Source: Limnoperna fortunei
Lineage: Eukaryota; Mollusca; Bivalvia; Mytilida; Modiolidae
Reading direction: 5' to 3'
DNA length: 64,000 nucleotides
Assembly: GCA_944474755.1 (NCBI GenBank)
Contig: OX104120.1
Location: forward strand, 43,876,067-43,940,066
Shown here: piece by piece, positions 1 through 12,879 of the stretch
How the letters are laid out: each line of letters starts with the position of its first letter
Position numbering within the stretch: position 1 is the stretch's first letter
The notes under the pieces: model-generated
Seen by the model: only the letters and a program-made list of their open reading frames with translations
Database searches by the model: none
Told to the model about the DNA's origin: nothing
Translations under genes and position numbers: made by a program

Positions 1-910
1 TAGTATGTATAATTACACGTCGCTTTAGTGTATATTTTTGGGTATTGCGATTCATGACTGGTATGGTTGGGTTCCAGGATGCGGCCATTTTGTGCTTCTT
101 GTTTCCCAGTTTTTGCCTTTGACATTTTGACATTTTGACAATTGATGCAACCAGGCAAAAACACAAAAATGCAAAAAGACGAAATTAAACTAATTTTGTT
201 TTTTGTCTTTCGAGTTTTTCCCTTTCGCATTTTCGTCTTTTTCAGTCTTCACGTTTTAGCACTTGAGTTGTTCTATGGCATAGGCAATAAGGAATCAGGC
301 TGCAATATGATTAGGATATCCAACGTATTTGTTCTCTCATGGGACCACGATAGCAAACAGAAAAATGTTTAGCACATTTATAAACAAATAGATTTGGCAC
401 GTTTAACAACACGAGTTATATTCTTTTCTATAACAAGAAAATCATATTAGTAAGACGAAATGTACCAATGGAACTGAAAATACAGTCAACAGTGACAAAA
501 AGCCAATTGTAGTAAAACGAGTAACAACATAAAATTCTTTTTTTTCAGTGATATATAAAAACGCTTTTCTTCTTTACTTTAGGACGGAACATAAGAAAAG
601 ATGTAGTTACTATTTTCATAACATAGCTCTACGGCACAAGACAATGAGAGTTTATTGATAGATTATAACCTTCTAATTCATGCAGCCTTACATTTTGTTT
701 GTTCATTAAATAACTTACATTACAAGATAGAGGTATATACACTATTTTAATTTTCGCACCAAAGTTGCAGGAGAGATTGTCTGTAACGTTAATTTATTGA
801 AGATTGGCATTAAGAGACAATCATATTTTATAAAAAAATGAGTTAGAAATCGTCCATTATTATAAAATTTTACTTTCATCACTGGCATCTTCTTGACACA
901 CTATTTGTAG
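1..910 (+). other. Intron 2 of DHRS7-like gene A (upstream coding exons lie outside the window)
   Basis: The first bases align with the donor side of exon 2 of gene B (around 21604-21620), so the window opens almost exactly at that exon-intron junction. The following T-rich stretch has counterparts after 21620 and after the decayed exon at 11183. No coding exon is seen before the acceptor at 909-910. Confidence 0.7.
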
Positions 911-3900
911 AACTGGGAAAACTGCATCCTGAAGATGTAATGGCTATTCATTTAGATATGGTGGAATTTGATACTCATCAGTCAGCTGTCGATGACGTCA
1001 TTAACAAATTCGGCAAGGTATGCACTAAGAAATATATGACGATGGTGTCCTTTTGCCGAGTGCTAAATGTAGTTACTCATTTACCATTGAACGCTGAACT
1101 GGTAACGCTGAACCTGTGCTTATGTAGTAAAACTACTTTTAATCATTTGGCCTGTCAACCTGTCAACACTAATGTTGCGGGTTCGAGTTTTGGGCAATAT
1201 ATACTCGACTCTAATCTTAATTGGCAGGTATTCCAGATTCCTGGGAGTTTTCCCATAGTACTACGATTTTCTGCCAAAGAAGAACTGGACGCCATGATAT
1301 AGCTAATAAATGCTTAAAGTGGTGTCAAGCACCATTAATAAAAAACACGATTCTGTCTAAAACCTTTAGAATATAAGGAAGCTAAGGTACATTTAATCAA
1401 GTGTTAATTTTTAAAATAATGAATAATTCAATTAACAACCCTTGATGTGCTGAGTGGCTTCAGTTGATATATCCTTCAGAACGGAAATTTAAAGAAGCCA
1501 CAAAAACATTTTCATCTACATCATTTTACAACTAATGCCTCGGATTTGACACCATGGTCATCTCGGGACAAGAATTTACCGAGATTTTTATTTCAAGATT
1601 CTACATTTTTATCACTTATTCATTAGTATTCTAGCTATGTACTTTATCAGTATACGTCAACAATTTCTTCGGAATAGACTTATAAACCAAGGCTACAAGA
1701 AATGAGACTCATCCTCGCCTTTATAGGTTTAATTATACATAACTTGTGTCGATAAATACTGGGATGCAAGTATGATTTCCCAATTAAAGAATTAAGGACA
1801 TAGTGATTGTGATGTGATGATCATTGGATACACCTATTACTGACTAATGGTGTATGTTACTCAACCATTTTAATCAAGACACCAACGTACAATACAGTAT
1901 TGCTTTTAAAGTCTACCGGTTTCTTTTACTTTAAATTATGAATTGTCTTTTAGTACAGTTAGCATTCGGTATTTGTTATTCTCTTCGATAATAACACAAA
2001 TGGTATGTATATGTAGTACACATTTACATATTGAGGGCAACGTTTGTCAGATGTGAGTATATTGCATTAAAGACTCAATATTTTTATACTATTTTTATAA
2101 CATTAAGTATTTTTGTATGCTATATGCCACCATTTCCGACATATTTAGATAAATCCTAATGTATCAAATACACGTGTTTCACTTTTATTAATTCCCATAT
2201 TTAGATTGACATTCTAGTAAACAACGCCGGTAGAGCACAGCTGGGTATATGGTATGAAACATCTATAGAAGTGGATCAGCAGTTACTGAATGTAAATGTT
2301 CTAGGAGTAATCTCACTTACCAAATGTGTTCTGCCACATATGATTATGCGAAATGAAGGTCATATTGTTAACACAAGCGGTTTACCTGGAAAAAAAGGTA
2401 GTGCAATGCATTACATCCGCGGTTTATTTTCATTTGTCGTATTCTTTAAACGCATGTTATACATCCATATATAATATATTCGCCTTAATTTATACCACAG
2501 TGCTTGTTGCTAAATGTTAGTTCAGAATCTGCATCTGTAAAAGGGGGAAATGATACTATTGATAGTTATAATAGCTCTTTCGTCTATTCAGATAACGTAT
2601 GTTTATAAGGTTGTAATTCTTTGTCTCTCTGTCTGCTTCTCTGTCTCTTTCGAAATACTGTAGATGTTTATTGATTGTATATTGTGTAGGTAATACAAAT
2701 GCTCATGTTACTACATATTGCATTTGACAGCGAAATTTCTTTAAAAGCAATATCAGTATGAATTAGTTTTGTAATTTTCAATTTGAGAACAAAACGCAAC
2801 AAAAAACAAGGTTTCATGTATCGATTCTATCAACTACATATACGAATTGCTACATTCATCTAGCACGAAGCCAGCTAGAACATAATTATATACAAAGAAT
2901 AATTAAAAATGTAAGCACAAAGTATGTTAATGTATGTGTTACAGTGTATAGTAGAACAGATGTATTCGAATGCTTTTTCAGGAAGTATTTTCGGAGGACC
3001 TTTTGCTGGAACAAAACATGCAATACAGGTATGCCAATTATTAAGGTACAATTTTCAAGCTTTTAATATTACATATATTGTATATAATATTGCACATAGA
3101 GTTGGAATTCAATCGATTAAAATTGTGTACACATTACATATCGTACTACGGTCTTAGAGCGATTTTTCTTGTACTGTCCATATCATGCCTATCAATATAT
3201 ATTAACATTATGATTATGCCATTAATAATCCTTGTATGATTTGCATCTTAAGAAATATTTTCATACAATGGGTAATGACTTAAGAATATGAACGTCATTT
3301 AAACTTTTTTCAGGGATTGTTTGATTCCCTTAGACTAGAACTTATTGGAACAAAAATATCGGTGACTAATGTATGTCCAGGTCATGTGTGTTCAAATGCT
3401 GCAAATACTGTACTTGGAGAAAAACCAGGCGAGGTAGGGCTTAGTGTTATATATAAAGTTCATATATTGAGTTGAGAAAAGTCAAGATAAAATATTTAAA
3501 TGATTTGTTTCCGTCATTTATTTATATTGACAATCAATTACTAAGGCCATTCGTTAGTCAGTCTGTGTCAATAATTTCTATACTTTTGACAAAAAAACCC
3601 GTCATTTGTAGCGTTGTATAATCTTCTAGATTGTATATTATTTTTTGTTTATGCTTTATCGTCATGTTTAATAAATAATCTTCATTTAGACCATTTATAT
3701 ACATAAAATCTTGATGTCAAATCTCCACCAGTCACATAATATATGAAAATAAAAGTTGAAAAATCCAGTAAAATATCGATTTATAACACTTCTAGTATTA
3801 AATAAACTATATAAAAAAATCCATCAATAAAAAATCACATTTCTAATCGACCAGTTTCATCTCTTTGAGTTATTTATGCCTAAACTGATACAAGTGACAA

Positions 3901-6900
3901 GATGTTATGACTAGTTACGTAACGTCATAGAGTAAGTGTTAAATGTTTAGTAACGTAAGTCATAGAACAACAGATGAAAGCAATAAATACTGGAATGTGT
4001 TCTATTTAAAACATGATTATATTTTGAAATAAATAGTTTTTCTTTAATTATAAGGTATATCGGAAAAATGTAAGTTAGGTATTGTTGATCCGGCATAATT
4101 TAATATATGTGAAGTCATCCTTGTGTAATGTACTCTAATTTGTTGCCTATGTACAGTCATTCGCTTTCTCAGTGTGTTACCTGTTTGTCCAATATAATGC
4201 TCACCACATCCTTTGACTGTTATTACCTAAATAAGGTTTTCCGAATAGCATGAGAAATTGTATTTTATTCGGAAAATTTCTCCAGTTTTAAATTTAAAAT
4301 CAGATCCTTCAATTAGATATACACACACTCAACAATTAAAACGGTTACATTTTGTTACCTTCGGAATATCTGTTGCTGTGCTAAGTTTGGCATTCTTGAG
4401 TATTTTTTTCAGTGACTTTGATTGTCTTTTGCTTGTAATAATTGAATGTTTCTGCAGGACGGCGTTCAATCGTTCGTCATTTTGTTATATCGGAATGTTG
4501 TTTAATATCTATGCTTAAGTTCTACGACGGTTTATTCGTGCCAAACAACAAATAGAAAAAAAATTCTTATTTCGTTTGAACGGTTTTTTAAATCGTTCCA
4601 ACGGTTTAATAAAGCGTTTCAACGATTTATTAAATCGTTTCAACGATTTATTAAATCGTTTCAACGATTTATTAAATCGTTTCAACGATTTATTAAATCG
4701 TTTCAACGATTTATTAAATCGTTTGAACAGTTTCTTAAATCGTTACAACGATTAATTAAATCGTTACAACGATTTATTAAATCGTTACAACGGTTTATTA
4801 AATCGTTTGAACGGTTTATTAAATCGTTTGAACGGTTTATTAAATCGTTACAACGATTTATTAAATCGTTTCAACGGTTTATTAAATCGTTTCAACGGTT
4901 TATTAAATCGTTTGAACAGTTTATTAAATCGTTACAACGATTTATTAAATCGTTACAACAATTTATTTATTAAACTGTTCAAACGATTTAATAAATCGTT
5001 GTAACGATTAAATAAACTGTTCAAACGATTTAATAAACCATTGAAACGATTTAATAAATCGTTGTAACGATTAATAAAGTTCGGAGATGTGTTTCATGCA
5101 TATTTTGCTAGGATCGAAAAATATTTCTTGATGATTGTTTCATTGTATGGACTGACAATATATATATATATATATATATATAGATATATATATATATGGT
5201 CTATTGTCATACATAAATGTTTTTATTTAATAATAACACGAAAGTTTAAATACAGATTTAAAGAAGAAAAATGCAAAAACGTTGACACAGACCTTAATTT
5301 ACCTCCCGCCATGTAGATGCTATCTTGCAACTAAACATCTTTAACCACCCTAACAATTTACATTTATTGTATCCAAATTAAATAATGTTTAATGGCGCTA
5401 TTTATATAATAAATTTGGATTCTTTCCTAGACCTTTTTCAGGAAAATAGTCCCACAAAATACTACAAACTAAACCTTATGTAAATCATGATGTCACAAAT
5501 TCCCGTTCTTTTATAGCAATATTCCATATGTTTGGGATTATATTTAACAAATTACTTCATAAGTTTTGCTAGATTTGTTTAAGACCTGACGCTTATATTG
5601 ATCATTATGTGTCCCAAGGGCTGGGATTTGTTGCACCTTGGTCGATTTTATCATCCCATTAGAAATTCTATGGCCATCACTTAAACGTACATGTACATCC
5701 ACAATTTAGTAGCTCGAACTTGGATCGTTCAAACAACCGGGATTTTTTTCACACCTATAATAGTACAGAAGATTGCCACTATATAATGCCATAAATAACT
5801 CGAACTAAAATTATTGACGGTCATCAAAGATGTGAAGATCGGATCCCCGTACAAGCTTGATCTTTAATGATATAATCCCCATTAGTTTTGTCTTTACGAC
5901 ATAGCTGTCGTCAATTTGCAGTTGTTTATGCTTTTGTCGGTAAATTTGTTTAAGTTTGTTTTAATTAATTACAGTATACGAAAAAAGAACACATAAATAA
6001 CACAATTTTATTGATCCAAATTGACAGAAAATGAATTGAAATATATCAGCAGATATAGATTCCTGTCCGCCCATGAACTATTTCCGGAAATCACAGGACC
6101 AAATTTCCCGAACTCCGGATTTCTCAAACACTTTTCATCTGCCCTTTCGAGTTCGAGCCATCGAAGTTCGAAATTATTTCATTGTTTTGGAAAATCAATC
6201 TCGATGTCAAAGGTTTCTTCACTAGATTTATTGTTTGTTAACAAATTTATCATATTATTTCAGTGGTGTTTCACTCATCACAATTACTATTATGAGTCGT
6301 TGTTTCATAGATTATTGGTAAATTAATTTCATTTCATTAGATTGTATTACTTTTGATCAGGTCAGATCATTTGATATAAATATTTTTGTCCTATTTCTTT
6401 CCTGATGATCCTTTATGTTAAATCCAAATATATTACCGTTCCAAAACATCACACACAAACATACAAGCATGCACGCAAGCAAAAACTAGTCCACGTCCAC
6501 GTCGACAAGCGCTTTCCATATTAAAAAAACGTTTTAGGCTCATATGAAATTAACGTTTTTAAACGTGTTTCTTGTAGCCTTTATTTGTGGCTTTTGGATA
6601 GTATAAATACCAACATTTATTAGAAGCAGAAACTCGTATGTAATGTTTTAAACTCTAATTTCATGACATAATTTATCGACAGTTACAAGTTGCTTGTTAA
6701 ATTGTCAACACATTATGTGGTTTTAATGTTTGATTGTTTGCACTGATTGTTTAAATTAATATCGCTTCTTATAATTGCAGGAACCGAATCTGAGCAAGAT
6801 TTCAAGAAAACATATGTCAACAAAGAGGTGTGCAGAACTTTATGCAATAGCTATTGCAAATAAAATGACTGAAGTTTGGATTGCTGTTAATCCAGCGCTA

Positions 6901-7211
6901 TTTATATTATATCTGACCTTGTACTGTCCAATAATTGGTAATTTGTAAGTATTGTTGGCAACATAAAAGTTAAAATCACAATTTTTTCTAGAGCAATTAC
7001 AATTTAAATTTTAAAAAAAGTTTCTTTTAGTCATTGTACACGCTTAACTGTTTTACTAGAACGAATGTATGTCTCTATTTCACGAATTAACACAATTTTC
7101 CTATGTCTACATGGTTATCTTTATATACATTTAGGTTTATTATTGTTTCTTTACAGTGTGTTCAGAATGTGCAAGATGGTTGTGGTGACCAAGAAAATTG
7201 ATTCATCTTGA
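911..7211 (+). CDS. DHRS7-like short-chain dehydrogenase/reductase, paralog A (5' partial)
   Basis: Coding exons are 911-1017, 2205-2397, 2982-3028, 3314-3433, 6781-6944 and 7157-7211. All have GT..AG junctions, and sizes and phases match gene B exactly except the last exon. The visible part encodes 228 residues and ends at TGA 7209-7211. The exons carrying the membrane anchor and the TGxxxGIG cofactor motif would lie upstream of the window. SDR features seen are the NNAG motif after IDILV, a Ser in IVNTSG, and NVCPGHV. The expected YxxxK catalytic pair reads F-A-G-T-K (exon 2982-3028), so the catalytic Tyr is Phe. The family oxidises or reduces steroids, retinoids and other carbonyl/hydroxyl substrates with NAD(P)(H), usually at the ER membrane. 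With Phe at this position classical catalysis is doubtful, yet the frame is free of stops, suggesting recent decay or a non-catalytic role. Intron 6 is about 1.8 kb longer at its 5' side than in gene B and holds the 21-bp array. Confidence 0.85.
1149..1345 (+). mobile_element. tRNA-derived SINE remnant in intron 3 of gene A
   Basis: It shares the SINE body seen intact at 47622-47890: a B-box-like GCGGGTTCGAG, a segment like CTCGACTCTAATCTTAATTG, then CTGGACGCCATGATATAGCT and a degraded tail. The head (A box) is missing or garbled. An accidental reading frame crosses it and exon 911-1017, but it is not coding. Confidence 0.75.
1540..1730 (+). repeat. Possible remnant of the YDKR-type retroelement in intron 3
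   Basis: Short matches to the reverse-transcriptase remnant at 20790-21110 can be seen: a stretch like ACAAGAATTTACCGA, and later TATAAACCAAGGCTACAAGAAA, compared with TATAAACCAATGTTACAAGAAA in the other copy. No frame survives. Weak call. Confidence 0.3.
4574..5080. repeat. 21-bp tandem array of palindromic units in intron 6 of gene A
   Basis: About 24 units of 21 bp, consensus AAATCGTTTCAACGATTT plus ATT. Each unit is itself an inverted repeat (AAATCGTT / AACGATTT) around a variable two-base centre (TC, TG, AC or CC). Near 4965 the detailed order of variants runs in the opposite orientation, so the array also folds back on itself. Because 21 is a multiple of 3, stop-free heptad peptides appear in both strands. 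These are artefacts of the repeat, not genes. Confidence 0.95.
5157..5198. repeat. TA-dinucleotide microsatellite
   Basis: An almost pure TA run with a single G interruption, just downstream of the 21-bp array in intron 6 of gene A. Sequence from about 5220 onward aligns again with intron 6 of gene B (around 26360), so this run lies inside the block unique to A. Confidence 0.95.
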
Positions 7212-7233
7212 TATTAAATTACAATGTGATGTA

Positions 7234-7239
7234 AATAAA
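7234..7239 (+). promoter_or_regulatory. Candidate polyadenylation signal of gene A
   Basis: AATAAA 23 bases after the stop codon of gene A. Gene B has an AATAAA at the equivalent place (29010-29015), inside the similar context ATAAATGTCAT. Confidence 0.5.
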
Positions 7240-10200
7240 TGTCATGGATACAATTAAGTGTCAATGATGCCATATTGCTCTGTCAACATTTCTAAAATGA
7301 CGCCATATTATTATCAACTAATATACAATTTATTACTAAAATATATCCACCCTTAACGCATGCATTTATTTGAAAAGCTCTGGCGTCTAAAAATGTCATA
7401 AAACCTTTTTCTGTTATAATGTTTATTTATTTATTTACTATTTTGTTCTGCATTATTGAAAACCGTGTTAAATATCAACAATAGCAAGTACACGTTATCA
7501 CTACACAGAAGGCTGTTTCAAAACCACTCCTCCCTAGAAATATATGAATAACGAGTGACGCGTAGAATAATTCTTTACGCTGCTGGGTTTTGATGTGTTA
7601 AAAATTATGTAACTGTATAAATATACATTAAACTTAAAATGGTTTTGACATACTCCTAGAAAAGACACTTAATATTATCTATTCGCACATTAACAAATAG
7701 GAAGAGTTGCAATACCACATAACTATCACGAATAAAAAAGAAACTGCTGTTTGTGTTCTATTAGAAAAAATGTAACTCATGGGTTGTATGGTGTAGTACT
7801 CATTTACACACGGGTAGCCTTTGTAATCGTATTTTATACCTCGCTATCATCGTGTACGATTGTGTATAGCATTCTAAAGCATTATAAGTTATTCCGATAT
7901 TCCAAAAGTACTAATATAAGATTCTGTATCTCAGATTAAAAAAAAAGTAGTAAATTTGCGATGTCTAATACGAATTCTGCCAAATTTTGCCTAATTTTGT
8001 GGCTGGGACTAATTAATACGCCGTAAATGAAAGTTGTTTTGTTTTTGGAGTCATTATTGTTGTTGATTGCGTATTTTGTTTTAAACACCTATTGTCTAGT
8101 ACCAAGGAATAGTTTTTACACTGGTCAAGCGGTTTAAATATTACGTAAAATTTAGAGAATCATGGGATATATTTTTTTTATAAATTTTTGCCAAATAAGC
8201 CATACAATCAATAAAAAATTTTACAAATTTTTACTGACTTTGTTTTGGCACTTTATAGCTGTTTTTACTGAATATTTTCGATTTACACGGTTTATTACAT
8301 ATATGATTACTTTGGTGCCACAAACTTATGTATGGGTTTTGAAAGCTGTTCCCTTAATAGTTTTGAAAGGAAAGATCATTATGACTATTAGATTTGATAT
8401 TTTTTTCTGTTTGCATACCAATCAAAGCGTATTCAATACTGTTGAATGTAAATTTCGGAAATGACTACATTTTCCAATTTAAAGTATTTTTGTAAAATAT
8501 ACATGAATGTACAATAAATGAAATATCATTGTGTGAATTTGACGAAGATGAAGATTGTTTGTCATTTGTGAAACTAATAGTCTTATTGACACGGGAGTAT
8601 CATTTAAGGTGTTACTAAAAATACCACGATTATACAAGTAAAAGGGGAAAACAAAGGTCTAGACCTTCACTACAAAAACAAGTCGACGACGAGAGAAGAT
8701 ATATTTTTACCTTCATCAATTGCCCATAGTCTGAAAGTGTATTCTTCAAACATGACATAGATGTTGTAAATTAAACTTGCAACATTGAACATATATCGTC
8801 CTTGTCAGTTATTCTTAAATTATGTACCATTTGATGTTTCTAGTGTGTTTTTTCATAACTAATCACCAGGTAATTGTATCATCGTTTTCTTCTGTACCAA
8901 AACAGCCTTTTACTATATTTGTAAAACTACATTCAAACTGTCAATGTAAATGAGACATTACCGTATATAATATAACAAATATAAGGTTTTGATGCAGTAA
9001 CGTTGTGCAAAAGACAATTGCACTAAATAAATTTACACTACCTGTATCATCCTTATAAATGAGAACGTATTTTAAAAGGCTATTTCAATTACAAAACTGT
9101 ACCGGAAAGCTATGGCGTATGATGTATTAATGTTATAAATAGCGACACATGCGCTATAATTATCTTTTGTAATATATTGTGTGTTACATTAAAGGAACAG
9201 CCATTTATGGTGGAAATAACGTTTTCTATAGGTACGAAAATATTATAAATGTAAAGTAATTGTCTTATTAGAATAGAAATAATTCATGGAGGCTGTGATT
9301 TATTATTGCTTTACAACGGGATGCCCATTTATGTCGTTATTTTATCCCTCTCTTTCGCTCGGGATAAAAAAATACGACATAAATGGTAAACCCGTTGTAA
9401 AACAATGATAAACCACAGCCTGCGTGAATTACTTTCTAAGTCATCAAAAATGTGAAATAGGCGAATAGCCTATTTTTGACGGTCTTGAAAATATTTTTAG
9501 CACTATCAGCAATGCCTTTTATAAAAAAAAACAAGATAAAACGCATGGACCAGACTTGTAGATATACGTAAAAATACTGAATAATTGTCCTGAAAAATGA
9601 ATGGGTCACCGTGTCTCTCATAATTTGGCAATTACCACTGATCCAAATCTTCTATTTCCATGAGAAGATCAATGAATAGAGTTAGCTTTTACGCATATGT
9701 GGAATTCTTATTTTCAATCTCATTGAAATTAATATAACTTAAAATATTCTTACGCTTTAAATCATTGAAAGATAAATGTAAACAATGTAGTGACAGCGAC
9801 ATATACTATTTCATTAACCTAAGCAATAGAATTATTCCGAAGCATACGAATGTAGATTATTATCCCCGTATCAGTGTTATTCCTGGAATTTGATTGTTCA
9901 ATTACACGTCGTTACAAAACTAATATACCCTTGGCGTAACTAGGTCATATACCCGGGTGTTGCTAACGTTAGTTTCACAATAGTACGTAAGATGCGTTAA
10001 TATTAGCAATGGTAATTAATTTACGTCATATACAGAATGATGAAATCTTGGATAAAAGGTCCACATGTGTTTTATTTGCAACAGAAAAAGAAACAAAAGA
10101 TATGGAGTTTGACAAACAACGACGTCAGGTATTAAAATTTCCATATCTACGGATATGAACGTATATAACTTATAATGTCTACGAAATCACTCACACTATG

Positions 10201-11040
10201 TTGTCAATCAAAAAGACCAACGTGTTTATATCGTTTGTTTCATATGACTCTTTATTAAAATTAGAGTGTTGATACGCAAAGCAAGAGTTTGATTTTCTAA
10301 AAGAAGATATCTATGTGAGGCATTTAAAAAATATATTGCCCTTAGAATCGATGATGTAAAATGTTGACTTCGTCGTCACATTGTCCTTAATCAACAAAAT
10401 AGCAGAAGATGAAGTTGATTGATTTCAGAAAGTTGACGAACGTGACACAACAGAGTTTGTTCTTGCTTTAAAATATGGAAACTCGAAAACAAAACAGATT
10501 ATGATGTAGGCATTTTTAAACAATGGCTAAGATGTGATTAAGCTGTAACACATAAGACATTTATACATGTGCGTGTAAACTACGCAGAAATCTAAGCAAG
10601 ACTACTAACTTGACTATTAAAAGTATTGTGTGGTGATGTTACTAAAAATTTATATGGCAGTTCAGTGTGATTCTACTTAAATCATATGATAATAAATTTG
10701 AAAATTTCTTTAATGTTTCGTTATTTTCGTTGTTATCTTTAATAATTAAAAGATCAATCTCTACCACAAAATAAATTTGCGCTACCTGTATCATACTTTG
10801 ATATTTTGTACTGTCATTTATTTAAATATATTAATTGAACCTAATGAACTAGCTTTCCAATAATGGTGTCATTAAAATAATTTCTGTACAAGGCTAAAAT
10901 TGGCGTTTGACATTTATCTATTTTCTTAATAAAATATATGTAAATGCTACTTATTTAAAAGACTACCTATCTATGTTTCTAGTTGTTGGCTCGAATACTA
11001 TTTAAGCTTCAACCTTGTGTCTCAGTTTTCATATCAATAT
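7240..11040. other. Intergenic stretch between gene A and the decayed exon
   Basis: No exon, conserved frame or RNA gene was recognised. It is AT-rich and holds the foldback hairpin at 9268-9439. The stretches around 8162-8464 and 9436-9621 are open but low-complexity, with no recognisable protein signature. Confidence 0.5.
9268..9439. repeat. Foldback hairpin / MITE-like element
   Basis: Two arms of about 80 bases are near-perfect reverse complements around a short loop (CTCTCTTTCGCTC). Examples are GGCTGTGATTTATTATTGC paired with its complement near 9400-9420, and CATTTATGTCGT paired with ACGACATAAATG. No coding capacity. No convincing target duplication was identified. Confidence 0.8.
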
Positions 11041-11054
11041 ATTGCCTTATTTAG

Positions 11055-11183
11055 AATCCTTCAAGAACAAAGTGGTGTGAATACCAGGAGCGTCGAGTGT
11101 TATTGGAGAGTATCCAGCGTAAAAGCAGTCAAAAGTAGGATGCAGACTTGTATTATGAGCTAGAAGTTAAACAAGAATGTATA
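11055..11183 (+). pseudogene. Decayed exon 2 of a DHRS7-like gene
   Basis: Aligns along its length with exon 2 of gene B (21458-21607), including a preceding TTAG acceptor. The GASS(G)IGEY region is recognisable, with Val for one Gly. In-frame stops follow the VV of the first strand and recur later, and a stretch near the end (the LPQLEK part in B) is deleted. The following intron sequence also matches the starts of intron 2 of genes A and B. No downstream exons 3-8 were recognised nearby, so this is a rearranged relic of another unit of the tandem cluster. Confidence 0.85.
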
Positions 11184-12617
11184 GTAACATGTTAGTGTAG
11201 TATTGTCATGCATTTTGCGTATTCCAATGTATGGCAACTAGTATGGCGGCCGGATGAGACCATTTCGTTTTTTCGCGTGTTTGTTTGTTCATGCGAAAAA
11301 ATACAACGCAAGTCATTTTGCGTTTTCAATTTCGCGTTTTGCCATTTTATCTTTTCGCGTTTTTTTTACAATGTGGTCTTTTTATGTTTTCACGTTTCAA
11401 ATAAAAGCAATAGGAGTGGACACAAGTTCTTAGGTAGGTCTCATTTCGTAAGAAAGTGACGGCAATACATGAAAACAAACTAAATAAAAAATAAACTGTA
11501 CATTTTGACAATGGCAATGGGAGTACCACGAGTGTTCTATATAACGACATAATATTTAATCAATTAGTTATATATTGAAACGTTTCGTGTATTTCATGAA
11601 GGAATAAACACGAAAAATGTGCTAGACAATATGAGATTATCCAGATAATATAACCTTGTAATTAATCATAGTTTTTGAGATTATCATTACACACACACTT
11701 TCATAAAGCAATAAAATATATAACGTGAGGATTCGAACTCGAAGCATCACAAGAGCTATTATATCTTCTAAGTTCCACGTCAATGACTTTTTTATTGTCC
11801 AGAGCACATGCGTACACACATATTTTTATTGAGTTCGGGTTACTCACTCTTTGGGGTTTTTGTTTCAAGTTGTATATTTTTGTCAAAATCCGAATTTGTA
11901 TCATTTAACATATTTTATTGTTCTTAAAATATATGAATTTGTAATCGTTCCTTGACTTAAAGCTCTTGTTGTTCTATCGGTTTGCTTGCTATTTTTCACT
12001 TTATTCTCTACACAACACCATTCGGATAATTTATTTATTTATACTAAATGCATCGATGGGAAGGCGTTTGCTGGTATTTTATTTTATTACCTGAAATTAC
12101 AAGCAGCAAACATCAAATGAACATAAAACATCTAAGAATCGATCGCTTATTCACAAGTTGTATAAATACAAAACTTAAACTACGCATGCTTGCATTTATT
12201 GATTTTATTTGATTAACGTCCAGAAAGTTTCCGCCATGTTCATGGGAACAATAAATAAACAAGATTGGGACATCGGGAACAAGTTTTGCCGCTGATGAAA
12301 AGAAACAATTCAGGGGTGGAGTATTTAGCCATTTGTAACGGCTACAATGATCCTACTCAGTTTAGAAATCTACGAAAGAGTTCTTTCTTATGCAGGAACG
12401 TCGCAATATCCACACATGTTAACCTCTAGTGTCCCCAGTTAGGCTTCCAGTACTGTATGACCTGATCGCTAAACTAACTATATCTTAATCATATTCCAAA
12501 CAAAACTGAGATTGCCTGGAGAAAATTTATATTCGAAGTAATGCTTAATCAGGATAAGACTATCTTACCTTGGAAAAATAGAAAATCCATAGAATATCAA
12601 ACATTTAATTTTTTAAT

Positions 12618-12770
12618 TGAAACAATATTCCGTCTCCCAATAAAGAATATCTTAAGCATTTAGAGTTAAACGCCACTGATGAGTCTTGAATAGACCAAAA
12701 GCTCGTTTGGTGTAATGAGTTTGTCACATTGGTAATTTTGATAACATTTTGTTGGAATATTTGAGCAAAG
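12618..12770 (-). repeat. Fragment of a bivalve-type interspersed retroelement
   Basis: On the minus strand the segment with ACTCATCAGTGGCG resembles a stretch common in repeats of bivalve genomes (from memory, unverified). A related inverted phrase, GCGCCATTGATGGGTC, is at about 24583-24600. No intact frame of known function. Confidence 0.3.
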
Positions 12771-12879
12771 CCAGGTGACAGCTCGTCCCCTGGTAAGGGA
12801 TGGATGGGGCAATGAATAGAAGTATTACGTTCAGTTAAGGTGAGATGGTTCAAGATCAATATTGTATGACTTGTTTACG

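Noticed and set aside
940..1302. A 120-codon open frame starting in exon 911-1017
   Set aside because: Only the first part is DHRS7 exon; the rest reads through the donor and the SINE remnant.
4515..5004. Heptad-repeat proteins rich in Arg-Phe-Asn-Lys-Ser-Leu on both strands
   Set aside because: They follow from a 21-bp tandem repeat readable in all frames without stops; no start context or homology.
5089..5316. Frame with Tyr-Ile repeats (and a similar one at 49065-49274)
   Set aside because: Produced by TA microsatellites.
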